From positions 1 to 64,000 of the forward strand of contig NZ_JAAIXZ010000028.1 in assembly GCF_010894435.1 (NCBI RefSeq): 64,000 nt of DNA. The letters are read 5' to 3'. Shown here one piece after another: positions 42,464 through 51,591 of the stretch (the stretch's first letter is position 1; every line of letters begins with the position of its first letter). The translations under genes and the position numbers were made by a program. A model generated the notes under the pieces. The model did no database searches, was not told the DNA's origin, and saw nothing but the letters and a program-made list of their open reading frames with translations. This DNA is from Pyxidicoccus trucidator. GTDB taxonomy: Bacteria > Myxococcota > Myxococcia > Myxococcales > Myxococcaceae.

Positions 42464-43014
42464 TTCCCCTGACGGTAGCGCTCCATGAGGGTGCGCGCCT
42501 CGCGCAGCTTCTCCTCGACGAAGCGGTCGTCCGCGTCCGGCTCGTAGTCGGCGTCCGGCAGGTCGAGGTGGAAGAGGGCGGACAGGCTCGTGGGCGTGAC
42601 TTCCAGCCACTCGGCCGTGCGGTTGAGGGCGGCCTGCCGGCGACCGGCGAAGGTTTCCGGGCCGTCCTCGGGGCCGCAGCGGCAGATGCGGGCCGAGTCT
42701 CCCGACACGTCCACGTAGAGGCCCAGCACCTCCGCGTCCAGCTCCGCGGCCAGCGCGCAGGTGGCCTCGCTGACGTAGGCGGCCATGGCCTGGGCGGCGG
42801 AGCGCTCCGTCAGCGAGCGGACGAGGAACACCTGCCAGCCCGCCTCGGTGAGGGGCCCCGCCTCCTGCAGCGGCGCCAGCTCCGCGGGCGGCGCCTGGAT
42901 GCGAGAGAGCAGCCGCCGCACGGGCGCCTCCAGCCGCTCGAGCCGGGCGCTCGACGCGGGGCAGAAGAAGACGACGCGGTACTCACGGCTGTCGGCTGCG
43001 GTTTCCATAGGCAT
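42460..43014 (-). CDS. Unknown protein co-translated with the DTW protein
   Basis: 184 residues from an ATG at 43014 (43008 also possible); no convincing ribosome binding site. Mixed alpha/beta cytoplasmic protein with no signal or membrane segment. Visible features: YRVVFFCPASSARLERLE at the N-terminus, ARICRCGPEDG with two cysteines, and LDLPDADYEPDADDRFVEEK, an acidic stretch, near the C-terminus. Its stop overlaps the start of the TapT-like gene, which suggests a shared task, perhaps in tRNA or sulfur metabolism. Not recognised. Confidence 0.7.
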   Translation of the reverse strand: MPMETAADSREYRVVFFCPASSARLERLEAPVRRLLSRIQAPPAELAPLQEAGPLTEAGWQVFLVRSLTERSAAQAMAAYVSEATCALAAELDAEVLGLYVDVSGDSARICRCGPEDGPETFAGRRQAALNRTAEWLEVTPTSLSALFHLDLPDADYEPDADDRFVEEKLREARTLMERYRQGK

Positions 43015-43049
43015 ACGGCGTCGCCAGGAACAGAGAAGGTGTCCGCGGA

Positions 43050-43086
43050 GTGCGGGGCCCCAAGAGGACCAAAGGACTCCCCGCAC
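43050..43086 (-). terminator. Hairpin between the EamA transporter and the unknown gene
   Basis: GTGCGGGG (43050-43057) and CCCCGCAC (43079-43086) form a perfect 8-bp stem with a 21-base loop. On the minus strand it follows the transporter gene end; no T tract. Confidence 0.35.
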
Positions 43087-43113
43087 ACGCAAGGGGGGAA
43101 TTGGGACGAGGGT

Positions 43114-44040
43114 TCAGGGTGTGGCGGACGGCTCCGGCAGGAGCCGCGCGGGGGCCCGGCGCTCGGCGGCCACCCAGGCGCCCGTCACCAGCACCAGCAG
43201 TCCTCCTACGATGCCAGCGGGCGTCAGCGCCTCCGCGAAGAAGACCATGCCCACCACCGAGGCAGTAAGGGGTTCCAGGTAGGTAAGGGCTCCCGCCGCC
43301 GCGGTGGGCACATGCCGCAGCCCGGCATTGAAGAGGATGTTTCCAATGAGGCCACACGCCACGCCGCCGACGAGGACTCGGAGTGTGGCTTCGTCCAGCG
43401 CCGAGGGCAGGGCCTCGGCGCCGAAGTACAGCAGCAGCGCGGCCATGGAGAGGGGAGCGTGCAGCGAGGTGACGGCGAGTGGAGAGTAGGCGCGCGCCGC
43501 TTCCTTCGAGCCCAGGACGATGACCGCGTAGAACAGGGCGCTCGCCGCGCCCAGCGTCGCGGTGAGCCCGGAGAAGGCGGTGCCGGGCTGGATGATGAGC
43601 AGGGCCAGGCCGAAGAGGGTGATGGGAACGCCCACCAGGGCCCGCGCGGAGACGCGCTCGCGCAGCACCCACGGTGCGGACAGCGCGAGCAGCAGCGGGG
43701 CGAGGTAGTGCGTCAGCACCGCCACTGACACCGGCCCGTTCCGTATCGCCGCGAAGAAGAGGGCCGTGTTGGCGGCGTCCGCCAGGCCGATGACGACGAG
43801 CGCCGCCGTGGCGCGCCTGTCCCTCAGGGCTTCGCGCCGCAGCAGGAAGGGCGCGGGGAGTGACATGGCGGTGAGCACCAGCAGCGCATTCTGCGGCCCG
43901 GACAGCCCCGCCGGCCGGAGGAAGAGGGCCCAGCACCCCCAGAGGGTGGCCCCGGCCGCGACCATGGCGAAGTACCGCACTGCTTTGACTCCCGGTGACA
44001 CCGGTGCGCCCCAAGGCTCCGGCGGGGGCGCAGCGTACAC
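43114..44040 (-). CDS. EamA/DMT-superfamily transporter
   Basis: 308 residues from a GTG at 44040; a GTG at 44001 with GGGG upstream is an alternative and would drop a Pro-rich 13-residue head. Ten membrane segments in two EamA halves (~20-145 and 155-290), with half-end motifs NTALFFAAIRNGPVSVAVLT and NILFNAGLRHVPTAAAGALT YLEP at equivalent places. Such proteins export amino acids, metabolites or drugs. No neighbour hints at the substrate. Confidence 0.86.
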   Translation of the reverse strand: MYAAPPPEPWGAPVSPGVKAVRYFAMVAAGATLWGCWALFLRPAGLSGPQNALLVLTAMSLPAPFLLRREALRDRRATAALVVIGLADAANTALFFAAIRNGPVSVAVLTHYLAPLLLALSAPWVLRERVSARALVGVPITLFGLALLIIQPGTAFSGLTATLGAASALFYAVIVLGSKEAARAYSPLAVTSLHAPLSMAALLLYFGAEALPSALDEATLRVLVGGVACGLIGNILFNAGLRHVPTAAAGALTYLEPLTASVVGMVFFAEALTPAGIVGGLLVLVTGAWVAAERRAPARLLPEPSATP

Positions 44041-44220
44041 CAGTGGGGGCGGACGCGTCGGCGCGCTGCCGCCTGCTCCCCCCGCGGCCAGGACACGTTC
44101 TTCCGGGGACGCACGCAGTCCGCGTTCCCACTCAACGCGGCTGCGCGTGCCGCACGTCGCGACGCATCACGGTAGTCACCGTCCAGCCGCATGGGGCGCT
44201 GGGAGGACCCTGTTGCCGCG

Positions 44221-44532
44221 TCAGGGCCGCACGTCGATGCGCCTGTTGGCTCCAGTCCCCGTCGTCCGGGTCGTCGTGGTCGTGGTCGTCGTATCCACCG
44301 GCCGGCTCCAGGGGAAAACGAGCGCGAGCGCCACTCCCGCCAGCCCCACGACGGAATAGACGAGGCGACCCGCCGCGCTGGTCTCCTCCCGCGCTCCGCC
44401 ACCGAAGATGGCGTCCACGAGGTTCCAGTTGAAGAAGCCAATCAGGCCCCAGTTGATGGCGCCGATGATGACCAGCACGGCCATCACCTTGGCGAGCACT
44501 GCCTTCAAGCGGTCAGCATCCACGCGTTCCAT
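44221..44532 (-). CDS. DUF378 small membrane protein
   Basis: 103 residues; the ATG follows GAGGAG. Two membrane helices: residues ~14-37 with the family signature VIIGAINWGLIGFFNWNLVD and ~57-75 (VYSVVGLAGVALALVF). The tail is Thr-rich (TTTTTTTTRTTGTGANRR). Function of DUF378 proteins is unknown. Divergent from the YihY-like gene. Confidence 0.85.
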   Translation of the reverse strand: MERVDADRLKAVLAKVMAVLVIIGAINWGLIGFFNWNLVDAIFGGGAREETSAAGRLVYSVVGLAGVALALVFPWSRPVDTTTTTTTTRTTGTGANRRIDVRP

Positions 44533-44657
44533 GGCTCGTCTCCTCGGTATGAGGCGGCGAGCGGAGCTCCCGGAGAGAAGGCCCCGAGCCGCCTCTTCCA
44601 TCAATCTATGGAGTCTCCAAAGGCGCGGCGAGGCTACCTTGGGAATGAGAGGTGAAC

Positions 44658-45572
44658 ATGGGAGACGTGGTCAGCGGACGGGTTGGCGGAGAAGCGCCTG
44701 GTTCGGACCAGGGCTCCGTCGTGGCACACAGAAGCACGCCCGGCGGCGCGGCGCGGTGGAAGGGGCTGCTGGGCAGGCTGCGCCAGGAGTGGAAGCGCAA
44801 CAAGCTGAGTGACGCGGCGGCCGCCCTCACGTTCTACGGAGTCCTCGCCCTCTTTCCCTTCCTGCTCTTCATGGTCGCCCTCGCGGGCGTTGTCGTCCAA
44901 CCCGAGCAGGTGCAGGCCCTCATCGGTGCGCTGGGGCGCGAAGTGCCTCCGGAGCTTGGTGCGCTGCCCTATGCACAGCTCGCGCAGCTCACCTCCGGGC
45001 CAGGCAGGGAATTGCTCACGATCAGCGCGCTGGCCGCGGTGTGGTCCGCGACCGCCGGGGTGGTGAGTCTCATGTCGGCCCTCAACACCGCCTACGGTGT
45101 GACGGAGAGCCGCCCGCGCTGGAAGGTCTACGGGGTCGCACTCGGGATGATGCTGGCGGGAGCCGTCCTGGCCCTGCTCGCAGGGCTGCTCGCGGTGGCC
45201 GCGCCAGCCCTTGCCACCCGGCTCGGACAGCCCTGGACGATGCTCGCGGGCTGGCTGAGGTTGCCCCTCGCGGCGCTGCTGATGATGGTCCTCTGGGCGA
45301 CCCTCTATTCAGTGCTCCCGGATGCGCGGCAGAAGTTCAGGTTCTTCACGCCCGGCTCCGTGGCGGGGGTGCTCGTCTGGCTCGCGGCCTCGCTGGGCTT
45401 CTCCGCCTACGTCTCCCACTTCAGCACCTTCGGCATCACCTATGGCGCCCTGGGGGGCATCATCGTCCTGCTGCTGTGGATGTGGATTTCGTCGCTCGCG
45501 CTGATGCTGGGTGCCGAGATCAACGCCGTCCTCGCTCGCCGTCCCCCCGGCGACGCCGGAGTCCCGGCCTGA
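44658..45572 (+). CDS. YihY/BrkB-family inner membrane protein
   Basis: 304 residues; the ATG at 44658 follows GAGAGG by five bases. Six membrane segments after a polar ~50-residue N-terminus. Family patterns: DAAAALTFYGVLALFPFLLF, SALNTAYGVTESRPRWKVY, LPDARQKFRFFTPGSVAGVL and YGALGGIIVLLLWMWISSLA, MLGAEINAVLA. Formerly misnamed ribonuclease BN; its real role, possibly transport or envelope integrity, is not settled. Convergent with the S41 protease gene. Confidence 0.9.
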   Translation: MGDVVSGRVGGEAPGSDQGSVVAHRSTPGGAARWKGLLGRLRQEWKRNKLSDAAAALTFYGVLALFPFLLFMVALAGVVVQPEQVQALIGALGREVPPELGALPYAQLAQLTSGPGRELLTISALAAVWSATAGVVSLMSALNTAYGVTESRPRWKVYGVALGMMLAGAVLALLAGLLAVAAPALATRLGQPWTMLAGWLRLPLAALLMMVLWATLYSVLPDARQKFRFFTPGSVAGVLVWLAASLGFSAYVSHFSTFGITYGALGGIIVLLLWMWISSLALMLGAEINAVLARRPPGDAGVPA

Positions 45573-45646
45573 GTTGAGCGCGGGCGAGGCGTCCAACGAT
45601 GCTCCCCGCCCGTCTCCCATCCGCCGGATGTCCACAGTGGAGCTGC

Positions 45647-47053
45647 TCAGCTTCCGGTGCGCGGTGCCTTGTCGACGTTGCCGTCCTCGTACAGATGGGT
45701 AAGCCCGGTCACCTTGCCCGAGGCATCCTTCTCGATGCGCAGGCGGAGGACTTCCACACCGTCGAGCGTGAGGGTGTCCGCGGTCATTGGAACCGCCCGC
45801 ACCCTGGGGATGCCCTTCCGCCACTCGTACCAGAGCGAGCCATTCTCGAAGACGAGCGTGCGAGGCCCATAGCTCCCCGCGAAGCTCTTCAGCACCTCGG
45901 CGGTCAGTGTCACCGGCCTGGCGAGTGCCTCCACTCCCTGGATGGACCACTCGAGCCGCTTCTTCTTTCCGTCGTCCTTGACCGTGGCCCGCAGCTTCTT
46001 CAACGCATCCAGGTGGGCCGTTTCCTGCGCCTTGTCCGCGGGGACCTTGATATCCGGCGCCACGCCGGTGCCTTCCCAGTTGGTGCCGGTGACGGGATTC
46101 ACCGCGCGGCCGAAGGGAACGCGCACCAGCAGGTGCACATCGTCGAGGAACTGGGCGTTCACCGGATGGGCGCCACCGCCGGTCGTCTCGCCGACGAGGG
46201 TGGCCCGCTTGAGGTTCTTCAGGTTGTAGGAGAACTCCTCGGCCGCGGAGAAGGTGCGCTGGCTGGTGAGGATGTAGATGGGCACGTCGGTCATCCGCTT
46301 GCCGGCCACATGGGCGGAGGTCCAGAACTGCTGGGTGATGTCGCCCTTGCGGATGTAGAAGCTGTTGAGGTGCTTGGGCTCGTCGAAGAAGTAGCTGGTG
46401 ATGAGCTGAATCATCGACGGATCCCCACCGCCGTTGTTTCGCAGGTCGATGATGACCGCGTCGGAGTTGGCCAGGAATCCCATGGCGGCGATGGCGGTCT
46501 CTCCCGCCAGCTCCGCTCCCATGAAGCCGCGCAGGTCCAGGTAGCCAACATTCCCCGCGAGGCGCTCCACCTTCTCGAAGCCGAAGTTCCGCGACGCCAT
46601 CTCCCGGCGGTGCTCCTCCCGGGCCTCCTGACTGGGGCCATCGGGGCCCATGCCCGGGGGCCTCGTGGGGGCGTAGTGGATGCTCAGGTGCTTGTCCTTG
46701 CTCACCTCCTGAAGGTCTCGGGTCAGGGCTTCGGCGAGCTCGGCCGAGTTGGCGAGCTTGTCGTAGGCGCCCGCCTTCAGCTTCTTGCGGAGGTTCGCCT
46801 CCATCTTCCGGGCCACGTCCGGGAAGACATACGTCTCATTCAGCGCCGTCGAGACACGGTCCACGATCTTCGCGCGCATCGCGGCGTCCACCGGCTCGCC
46901 GGCGCCGCGCCCCATCTGGGCGGGGGAGGCGGTCGAGACGAGCAGGGCGGCGGCACACAACAGTGCCCCAAGGCCTTCGCGCAGCCGGCTCCGGAACGCC
47001 TGCGGACCGCGAGTCATGCTCCCACTTTCGTTGCTGCTGCCTGCTGTCGTCAT
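45647..47053 (-). CDS. S41-family peptidase (IRBP/tail-specific protease-like), secreted
   Basis: 468 residues; the ATG at 47053 has AAGGAG five to six bases upstream and starts a signal peptide (LGALLCAAALLVSTASPAQ). The N-terminal helical domain (~55-150, YVFPDVARKMEANL, DLQEVSKDKHLSIHY) is typical of S41 proteins related to interphotoreceptor retinoid-binding protein. The protease core has VGYLDLRGFM, VIIDLRNNGGGDPSMI and the catalytic Ser in SQRTFSAAEEF, then VGETTGGGAHPV and the Lys region. Likely a periplasmic or secreted serine protease. The 204-base gap upstream shows no other gene. Confidence 0.88.
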   Translation of the reverse strand: MTTAGSSNESGSMTRGPQAFRSRLREGLGALLCAAALLVSTASPAQMGRGAGEPVDAAMRAKIVDRVSTALNETYVFPDVARKMEANLRKKLKAGAYDKLANSAELAEALTRDLQEVSKDKHLSIHYAPTRPPGMGPDGPSQEAREEHRREMASRNFGFEKVERLAGNVGYLDLRGFMGAELAGETAIAAMGFLANSDAVIIDLRNNGGGDPSMIQLITSYFFDEPKHLNSFYIRKGDITQQFWTSAHVAGKRMTDVPIYILTSQRTFSAAEEFSYNLKNLKRATLVGETTGGGAHPVNAQFLDDVHLLVRVPFGRAVNPVTGTNWEGTGVAPDIKVPADKAQETAHLDALKKLRATVKDDGKKKRLEWSIQGVEALARPVTLTAEVLKSFAGSYGPRTLVFENGSLWYEWRKGIPRVRAVPMTADTLTLDGVEVLRLRIEKDASGKVTGLTHLYEDGNVDKAPRTGS

Positions 47054-47257
47054 CGGAGCTCCTTGCAGCTGCGTGTCAATCCGCGGCGAGGCGTGGGCCT
47101 CGCTGCTGTCATGCGGCTTGAGAGTCATTGTGTCGGAAGGGCAGTTACAAGGGTCAACCTACGGAGTCGGGCACGGTGCGTGGCCTTGACGTCTCCTTCT
47201 CTTGGTCATGGTTGTGTCATGCCGGTCACCCCGGTTCGTGCCATGGCACCAAGGACA

Positions 47258-47983
47258 TCAAGGGCTCTGGGCCTCCTGCTTCTGGGCGACGGCCTGGGCC
47301 TTCAGCCCTTCCATGTCGGGAACGAAGGAGCGCTCGGGGACGACGCGGGCGCGGCGGATGCGGTCCATGCGGAAGATGCGCGCGGCGGACTTCTCCACGT
47401 CCCGCGCGAGCACGTACCAGACGGGCGCCTCCACCAGCAGCCCATGGGGCTCGACCAGTCGCCGGCTCGCCTTGCCATGGCGGTCCTGGTAGTCGAAGGA
47501 CAGGCACACCTGCTCGCGGAAGGCGCGCTCGAACACGGCGAGCAGCTCCTCGGGCGGTGTCCCCACCTCCGCCAGGACGCGGGCGCTGGCGGGCCGCCCC
47601 ACCACCACGCGGCGGCAGAGCTCGCGCATGCCCCGGGCCCGCTCTTTCGGGACGCTGGCGAAGAGCTTCTCCAGCCCCGAGCGCGCGGCACTCCCCCAGG
47701 GGAGCGAGCTGGCGGTCGCCGACAGGTTCGCCGCGAGCCACAGCGCCACCACCTCCTCCAGCGAGAGGTGCACCGCCGTCAGCCCCCGGGCCCGCTCCAG
47801 CCGCACGCCGCCTCCCGGCCCGGAGTCGCTGCTGATGGGCACGCCCTGGTCCCTCAGCGTGGCGAGGTCTCTGTGCACCGTGCGCACGCTCACCTCCAGC
47901 GCGGCGGCAATCTCCGCGACGGTGGTGGCCTCGTGGGCCCGGAGGAAGTCCTGCAGCTGCATCACCCGCTCGACTCGTGCCAT
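47258..47983 (-). CDS. WYL-domain HTH transcriptional regulator (YafY/DeoR-like)
   Basis: 241 residues. N-terminal winged helix (residues ~5-60: HEATTVAEIAAALEVSVRTV, HRDLATLRDQGVPI) followed by a WYL ligand-binding domain (~135-225) with its signature VEAPVWYVLARDVEKSAARIFR. WYL regulators sense nucleotides or other small ligands. It is divergent from the alpha/beta hydrolase gene with an 87-base gap, so it probably controls that gene and itself. Confidence 0.9.
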   Translation of the reverse strand: MARVERVMQLQDFLRAHEATTVAEIAAALEVSVRTVHRDLATLRDQGVPISSDSGPGGGVRLERARGLTAVHLSLEEVVALWLAANLSATASSLPWGSAARSGLEKLFASVPKERARGMRELCRRVVVGRPASARVLAEVGTPPEELLAVFERAFREQVCLSFDYQDRHGKASRRLVEPHGLLVEAPVWYVLARDVEKSAARIFRMDRIRRARVVPERSFVPDMEGLKAQAVAQKQEAQSP

Positions 47984-48070
47984 TGCTGCCAGTTTCTGAC
48001 AGGGATGGGCCGTACTCCAAGGGTCATGACGCGCGGGAGCGCGCATCTTCAAGAGCGAGAGGAGACGGCC

Positions 48071-48832
48071 ATGGTGAAGGGACCTGCTGGAGCGCTGTAC
48101 GTCGACGACGGAGGGAAGGGTGGGGTGCCGGTGGTGTTCGTCCACTCGAGCTGCGGGAATACGACGCACTGGGCGGCCCAGCTCGCGCACCTCCGGAAGC
48201 ACCGGCGGGCGGTGGCGTTGGACCTGCGCGGCCATGGGAAGTCGGCGCCGCCGGAAGACGTGGACATCACCATGGAGGACTTCGCCCGGGACATCGCGGC
48301 GGTGGTGGACGGGCTCGGGCTCCAGCGCTTCGTGCTCGTGGGGCACAGCATGGGCGGGGCCATCTGCGCGGCCTACGCGGGGCAACATCCCGACCGTGTC
48401 GCGGGCCTGTTCCTGCTCGACCCGGCCTCGGACGCGCGCGCGATTCCGGCCGAGCAGTCCGCGGGCCTCATGCAGGTGCTGGCGACGGAGGCGTGGAGCG
48501 CGGTCATCGAGGAGTTCTGGACGCCGATGCTCGCGGCCTCGCGGCCCGAGGTGCGCGAGCGCCTGCTCTCGCAGATGCGGGCCACGTCCCAGGCGGGGGC
48601 GCGCGCGGGGCTGGGGGCGCTGCTGACCTTCGACCCCGTCGCGGCGCTCCGGCGCTACCCGGGGCCGCGCCTCTCCGTCATCACCGCGTTCAACGAGGAG
48701 CCCGGCTCCTACCAGCGCCTCGTCCCCGAGCTGCCGTTCCGGAAGGTGGACGGCACCGGCCACTGGGTGCAGCTCGACGCTCCGGACGTGGTGAACGACC
48801 TGCTGGACGGGTTCCTCGCCACCGTCCGCTGA
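48071..48832 (+). CDS. Alpha/beta-fold hydrolase
   Basis: 253 residues; the ATG follows GAGAGGAGACGGCC. A canonical cytoplasmic alpha/beta hydrolase: oxyanion strand VVFVHSSCGNTTHW, nucleophile elbow VGHSMGGAICA (Ser ~94), and catalytic His in KVDGTGHWVQLD near the C-terminus. It resembles esterase/haloperoxidase-type enzymes; substrate unknown. Divergent from the WYL regulator and convergent with the MFS exporter. Confidence 0.88.
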   Translation: MVKGPAGALYVDDGGKGGVPVVFVHSSCGNTTHWAAQLAHLRKHRRAVALDLRGHGKSAPPEDVDITMEDFARDIAAVVDGLGLQRFVLVGHSMGGAICAAYAGQHPDRVAGLFLLDPASDARAIPAEQSAGLMQVLATEAWSAVIEEFWTPMLAASRPEVRERLLSQMRATSQAGARAGLGALLTFDPVAALRRYPGPRLSVITAFNEEPGSYQRLVPELPFRKVDGTGHWVQLDAPDVVNDLLDGFLATVR

Positions 48833-48841
48833 GCGTCCATC

Positions 48842-50248
48842 TCACCCGGCCGCGCCCGGCACCTCCCGCGTCCGTGGCCGGGGAGTGATTCCGAGCGCGC
48901 TGACGGCCGCGACCAGCGCCACGAGGATGGCGAACCACCAGCCATGGATGAAGGGGGCGAGCTGCCCTGTCGCTCCGGCCTCGCCCAGGATGACGACGAG
49001 GAGGCTCGTGCCGAGGGCCATTCCCACCTGGCGGCCCATGTTGACCACGGCGCTGCCGGTGGAGCTCTGGTGTGGCGGCAGCTCCGCGGTCGCCGAGGCG
49101 ATGGCGGTGGGAAAGGCCAGCCCGACTCCGGCGCCCGTCAGCAGCCAGCCCGGAAGAATGGCGGTGAGGTACCCGGCCTCGGGGCCAAGGCCGAGGAGGA
49201 TGAGGGCCGGGCCCAGCGCCATCATCAGCGCGCCCAGGCCGGTGACCACGCCCACCGAGTACCGTCTGCCCAGGCGCTGGCCGACCATGGCGAAGAGCGG
49301 AACCATGCAGGGGCCGGGGGCCACGGCGAGGCCTGTCTGGAGCGCGGACCAGTGCCACCGCTGCTGCATGAACAGGATGCCCGACAGCAGCTCGGCGGCG
49401 AAGGCCACCGAGAGCAGCAGCACCGTCAGGTTGGACCACGCGAAGGTCCGGTGCTTCAGCAGCGACAGCTCAATCACCGGACTCGGGTGTCGCGCGGAGC
49501 TGAAGACGAAGGCTCCCAGGGCGGCCACGGTGATGACCCAGCAGAGCGTGGCCGCCGTCGAGCCCCACCCCCAGCCGGGCGCCTCGCTGAGGCCGAGCGC
49601 GAGCGTGGCGATGGCCACGATGAGCAGCGCGCTGCCCAGGAAGTCCGGCAGGTGGGCCCGCTGCTGCTTCACGGAGGGGACGAACCTCGCCGCCGTCAGG
49701 ATTGCCGCGACGCCGATGGGCAGGTTCAGGAGGAAGATGCCTCGCCACGAGGTGTCGACGAGCAGCCCTCCCACCACGGGCCCCGCCGCTCCCGCCAGCG
49801 CGCCGCTGGAGGCCCAGATTCGCGTGGAGCGGGTGCGCGTCTCCGCGGGGAGGACGGTGAGGACCAGGCCCAGGCTGGCGGGCGTGAGCACCGCCGCGCC
49901 AGCGGCCTGGAGGCAGCGGAACGCGACCAGCACCCAGAGGTTGCCGCTCAGCGCGCAGCCGAGGCTGGCGAGCGTGAACAGCGCGAGCCCGACCTGGAAG
50001 CCGGCCTTCCGCCCGAAGGAGTCCGTCAGCCGGCCGGCGGGCACCAGCAGCGCGCCGTAGAAGATGGTGTAGCCGTTGAGGACCCAGCTCAGGTGGGACA
50101 GCGAGGACTGCCCGAGGTCGGTGCCAATGTCACCGAGGGCGACATTCACGATGAACATGTCCAGGGTGGCCATGAACACCGCGGAGCAGAGAATGGCGAG
50201 GACGATGCCCGGATGGGCCGTCGGCTCGGAGGGCTGGGCCGCTACCAT
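48842..50248 (-). CDS. MFS multidrug transporter, DHA2 (14-TM, EmrB/QacA) type
   Basis: 468 residues with 14 predicted membrane segments. DHA2 signatures: FMATLDMFIVNVALGDIG in TM1, LNGYTIFYGALLVPAGRLTD with the motif A-like DSFGRKAGF, and motif C GALAGAAGPVVGG. Exports drugs or other lipophilic compounds by proton antiport. It overlaps the upstream SDR gene by seven bases and is probably repressed by the MarR regulator through the operator at 51072-51089. Confidence 0.9.
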   Translation of the reverse strand: MVAAQPSEPTAHPGIVLAILCSAVFMATLDMFIVNVALGDIGTDLGQSSLSHLSWVLNGYTIFYGALLVPAGRLTDSFGRKAGFQVGLALFTLASLGCALSGNLWVLVAFRCLQAAGAAVLTPASLGLVLTVLPAETRTRSTRIWASSGALAGAAGPVVGGLLVDTSWRGIFLLNLPIGVAAILTAARFVPSVKQQRAHLPDFLGSALLIVAIATLALGLSEAPGWGWGSTAATLCWVITVAALGAFVFSSARHPSPVIELSLLKHRTFAWSNLTVLLLSVAFAAELLSGILFMQQRWHWSALQTGLAVAPGPCMVPLFAMVGQRLGRRYSVGVVTGLGALMMALGPALILLGLGPEAGYLTAILPGWLLTGAGVGLAFPTAIASATAELPPHQSSTGSAVVNMGRQVGMALGTSLLVVILGEAGATGQLAPFIHGWWFAILVALVAAVSALGITPRPRTREVPGAAG

Positions 50249-51024
50249 TGGAGATTGAGCGCCGAGCGGAGCGCGGTGTCGAAGGCCGGGTCATCGAGCT
50301 TCGCGCGCGAGGCGAGGAGCGCCTCGGCGTCCGGGCCGGCGGGCCAGCGGAACTGGCGCTCGGGGGACTCCACCGCGTCGGCGATGGTGCGCGCGATGGT
50401 CTCCGGCGGCGTCATCTGCTCCCGGGGACCGTACTTCCGCGACGCCGCGAGCGGGAGATACGGGTCCTTCTCACTGAAGTACGCGCGGGGGGCGTCCAGC
50501 GCACCGGTGCCAATCTGCCCCGGCTCCACGACGACGACGCGGACCCCGAAGTGGCCCAGTTCGAGGCGCAGCGACTCGCTCAGCGCCTCCAGGGCCCACT
50601 TGGTGGAGCAGTAGATGCCCGTCAGGGGGAGCGAGATGCGGCCGACCACGGACGAGACGTTGAGCACCGTGCCGGCGCGCCGCTCGCGCATCGCCGGGGT
50701 GAAGGCCTGAATCATCCGAAGCGCCCCGAAGACGTTGATCTCATAGAGGTTGCGGACCTCCTCGAAGGGAATCGACTCGAGCGGCGCCACCGCGATTTCG
50801 GCCGCGTTGTTGATGAGGACATCCACCCGGCCGGCCTGCTCCACGGCGCGCCGGACCGAAGTCTCGCTCGTCACATCGAGCGCCAGGCGCTCGGCGACGG
50901 GCAGGTCCGCGAGGGTCTCCACCTTGCGCGCCGTCGCGATGACCTCGTGCCCGCGGCGCGCGAGCTCCAGGGCGGTGGCCCTGCCCAGCCCCTTCGAACT
51001 GCCTGTGATCAGAATGCGTGACAT
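50242..51024 (-). CDS. Short-chain dehydrogenase/reductase
   Basis: 260 residues; the ATG follows AAGGA. Classical SDR: NAD(P)-binding GSSKGLGRA (residues ~8-16), DVLINNAAEIAVA, catalytic Ser in NVSSVVG and YxxxK in YCSTKWALEA. Overlaps the MFS gene, so they form an operon for modifying and exporting a compound. A MarR-type operator lies 47 bases before the start. Confidence 0.9.
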   Translation of the reverse strand: MSRILITGSSKGLGRATALELARRGHEVIATARKVETLADLPVAERLALDVTSETSVRRAVEQAGRVDVLINNAAEIAVAPLESIPFEEVRNLYEINVFGALRMIQAFTPAMRERRAGTVLNVSSVVGRISLPLTGIYCSTKWALEALSESLRLELGHFGVRVVVVEPGQIGTGALDAPRAYFSEKDPYLPLAASRKYGPREQMTPPETIARTIADAVESPERQFRWPAGPDAEALLASRAKLDDPAFDTALRSALNLQW

Positions 51025-51071
51025 GGAAGCGTCCTTTCTTGTGGAACCGCGCTGCTGCTGAAGTGGGGGAA

Positions 51072-51089
51072 TGCCTGTAGATGCAGGTA
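51072..51089 (-). promoter_or_regulatory. MarR operator copy 1, before the SDR-MFS operon
   Basis: TGCCTGTAGATGCAGGTA, nearly identical to the site at 51592-51609 (two differences). Inverted repeat of TGCCTG/CAGG(C/T)A with a six-base centre, 47 bases upstream of the SDR start. The shared sequence before both units is good evidence for one regulator. Confidence 0.7.
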
Positions 51090-51103
51090 TTGAGTCGAAA
51101 AAA

Positions 51104-51134
51104 GAGGGCGGCCGGGTGAAGCCGGGCCGCCCTC
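51104..51134 (-). terminator. Intrinsic terminator of the MarR gene
   Basis: A perfect 10-bp stem GAGGGCGGCC/GGCCGCCCTC (51104-51113, 51125-51134), followed on the minus strand by TTTTTTCGAC. It lies just after the MarR stop and insulates the SDR operon. Confidence 0.85.
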
Positions 51135-51142
51135 GGGGGCTG

Positions 51143-51589
51143 TCAGTCTGGCGCGGCGCCCGCGGCAATCTTCGGCAGGGTGCGAAACGCCGCGTCCCAG
51201 GTCGTCGTGGAGATGCGCTCCTGGAGCCGCTCCTGGACGGCGCGCCAGTGGGGAATGGCCTTCGCGAGGAGCTCCTGTCCGGCCCGGGTGATGGAGAGGT
51301 ACTTCTCACGCCGGTCCTCGCCGGCGCGGGTGGCGACCAGGCCCTCTTGTTCGAGCAGGCGGAGGTTGCGGGTCAGCGTCGTCTCCTCGAGCTGCAGCCC
51401 CGCCGCCAGGTCGCGCACCCGCACGTCACCCCTCCTGTTGAGGTGGGCCAGGATGGAGAACTGGGTGATGCGGAGCTTCACGGGCCGCAACGCATCGTCG
51501 TACAGCCGCGTCACCATGCGCGTGGTACGGCGCAGCGACTCGCAGAGGCACGTCGTCGGAAGCGGGCTTTCGGAGGAGGCTGGACCCAT
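51143..51589 (-). CDS. MarR-family regulator of the SDR-MFS operon
   Basis: 148 residues. Winged-helix motifs: FSILAHLNRRGDVRVRDLAA, LEETTLTRNLRLLEQEGLV and the wing AGEDRREKYLSITRAG. The ATG at 51589 is only two bases after the operator palindrome, so either the mRNA is leaderless or translation begins at the ATG at 51610, inside the palindrome. The same palindrome precedes the SDR gene. Likely represses both itself and the SDR-MFS operon. Confidence 0.88.
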   Translation of the reverse strand: MGPASSESPLPTTCLCESLRRTTRMVTRLYDDALRPVKLRITQFSILAHLNRRGDVRVRDLAAGLQLEETTLTRNLRLLEQEGLVATRAGEDRREKYLSITRAGQELLAKAIPHWRAVQERLQERISTTTWDAAFRTLPKIAAGAAPD

Positions 51590-51591
51590 AT

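Noticed and set aside
45599-48832. Very long plus-strand frame reaching into the alpha/beta hydrolase
   Set aside because: Only the last 254 codons (from 48071) look like protein; the rest is antisense to the S41 protease and WYL regulator genes.
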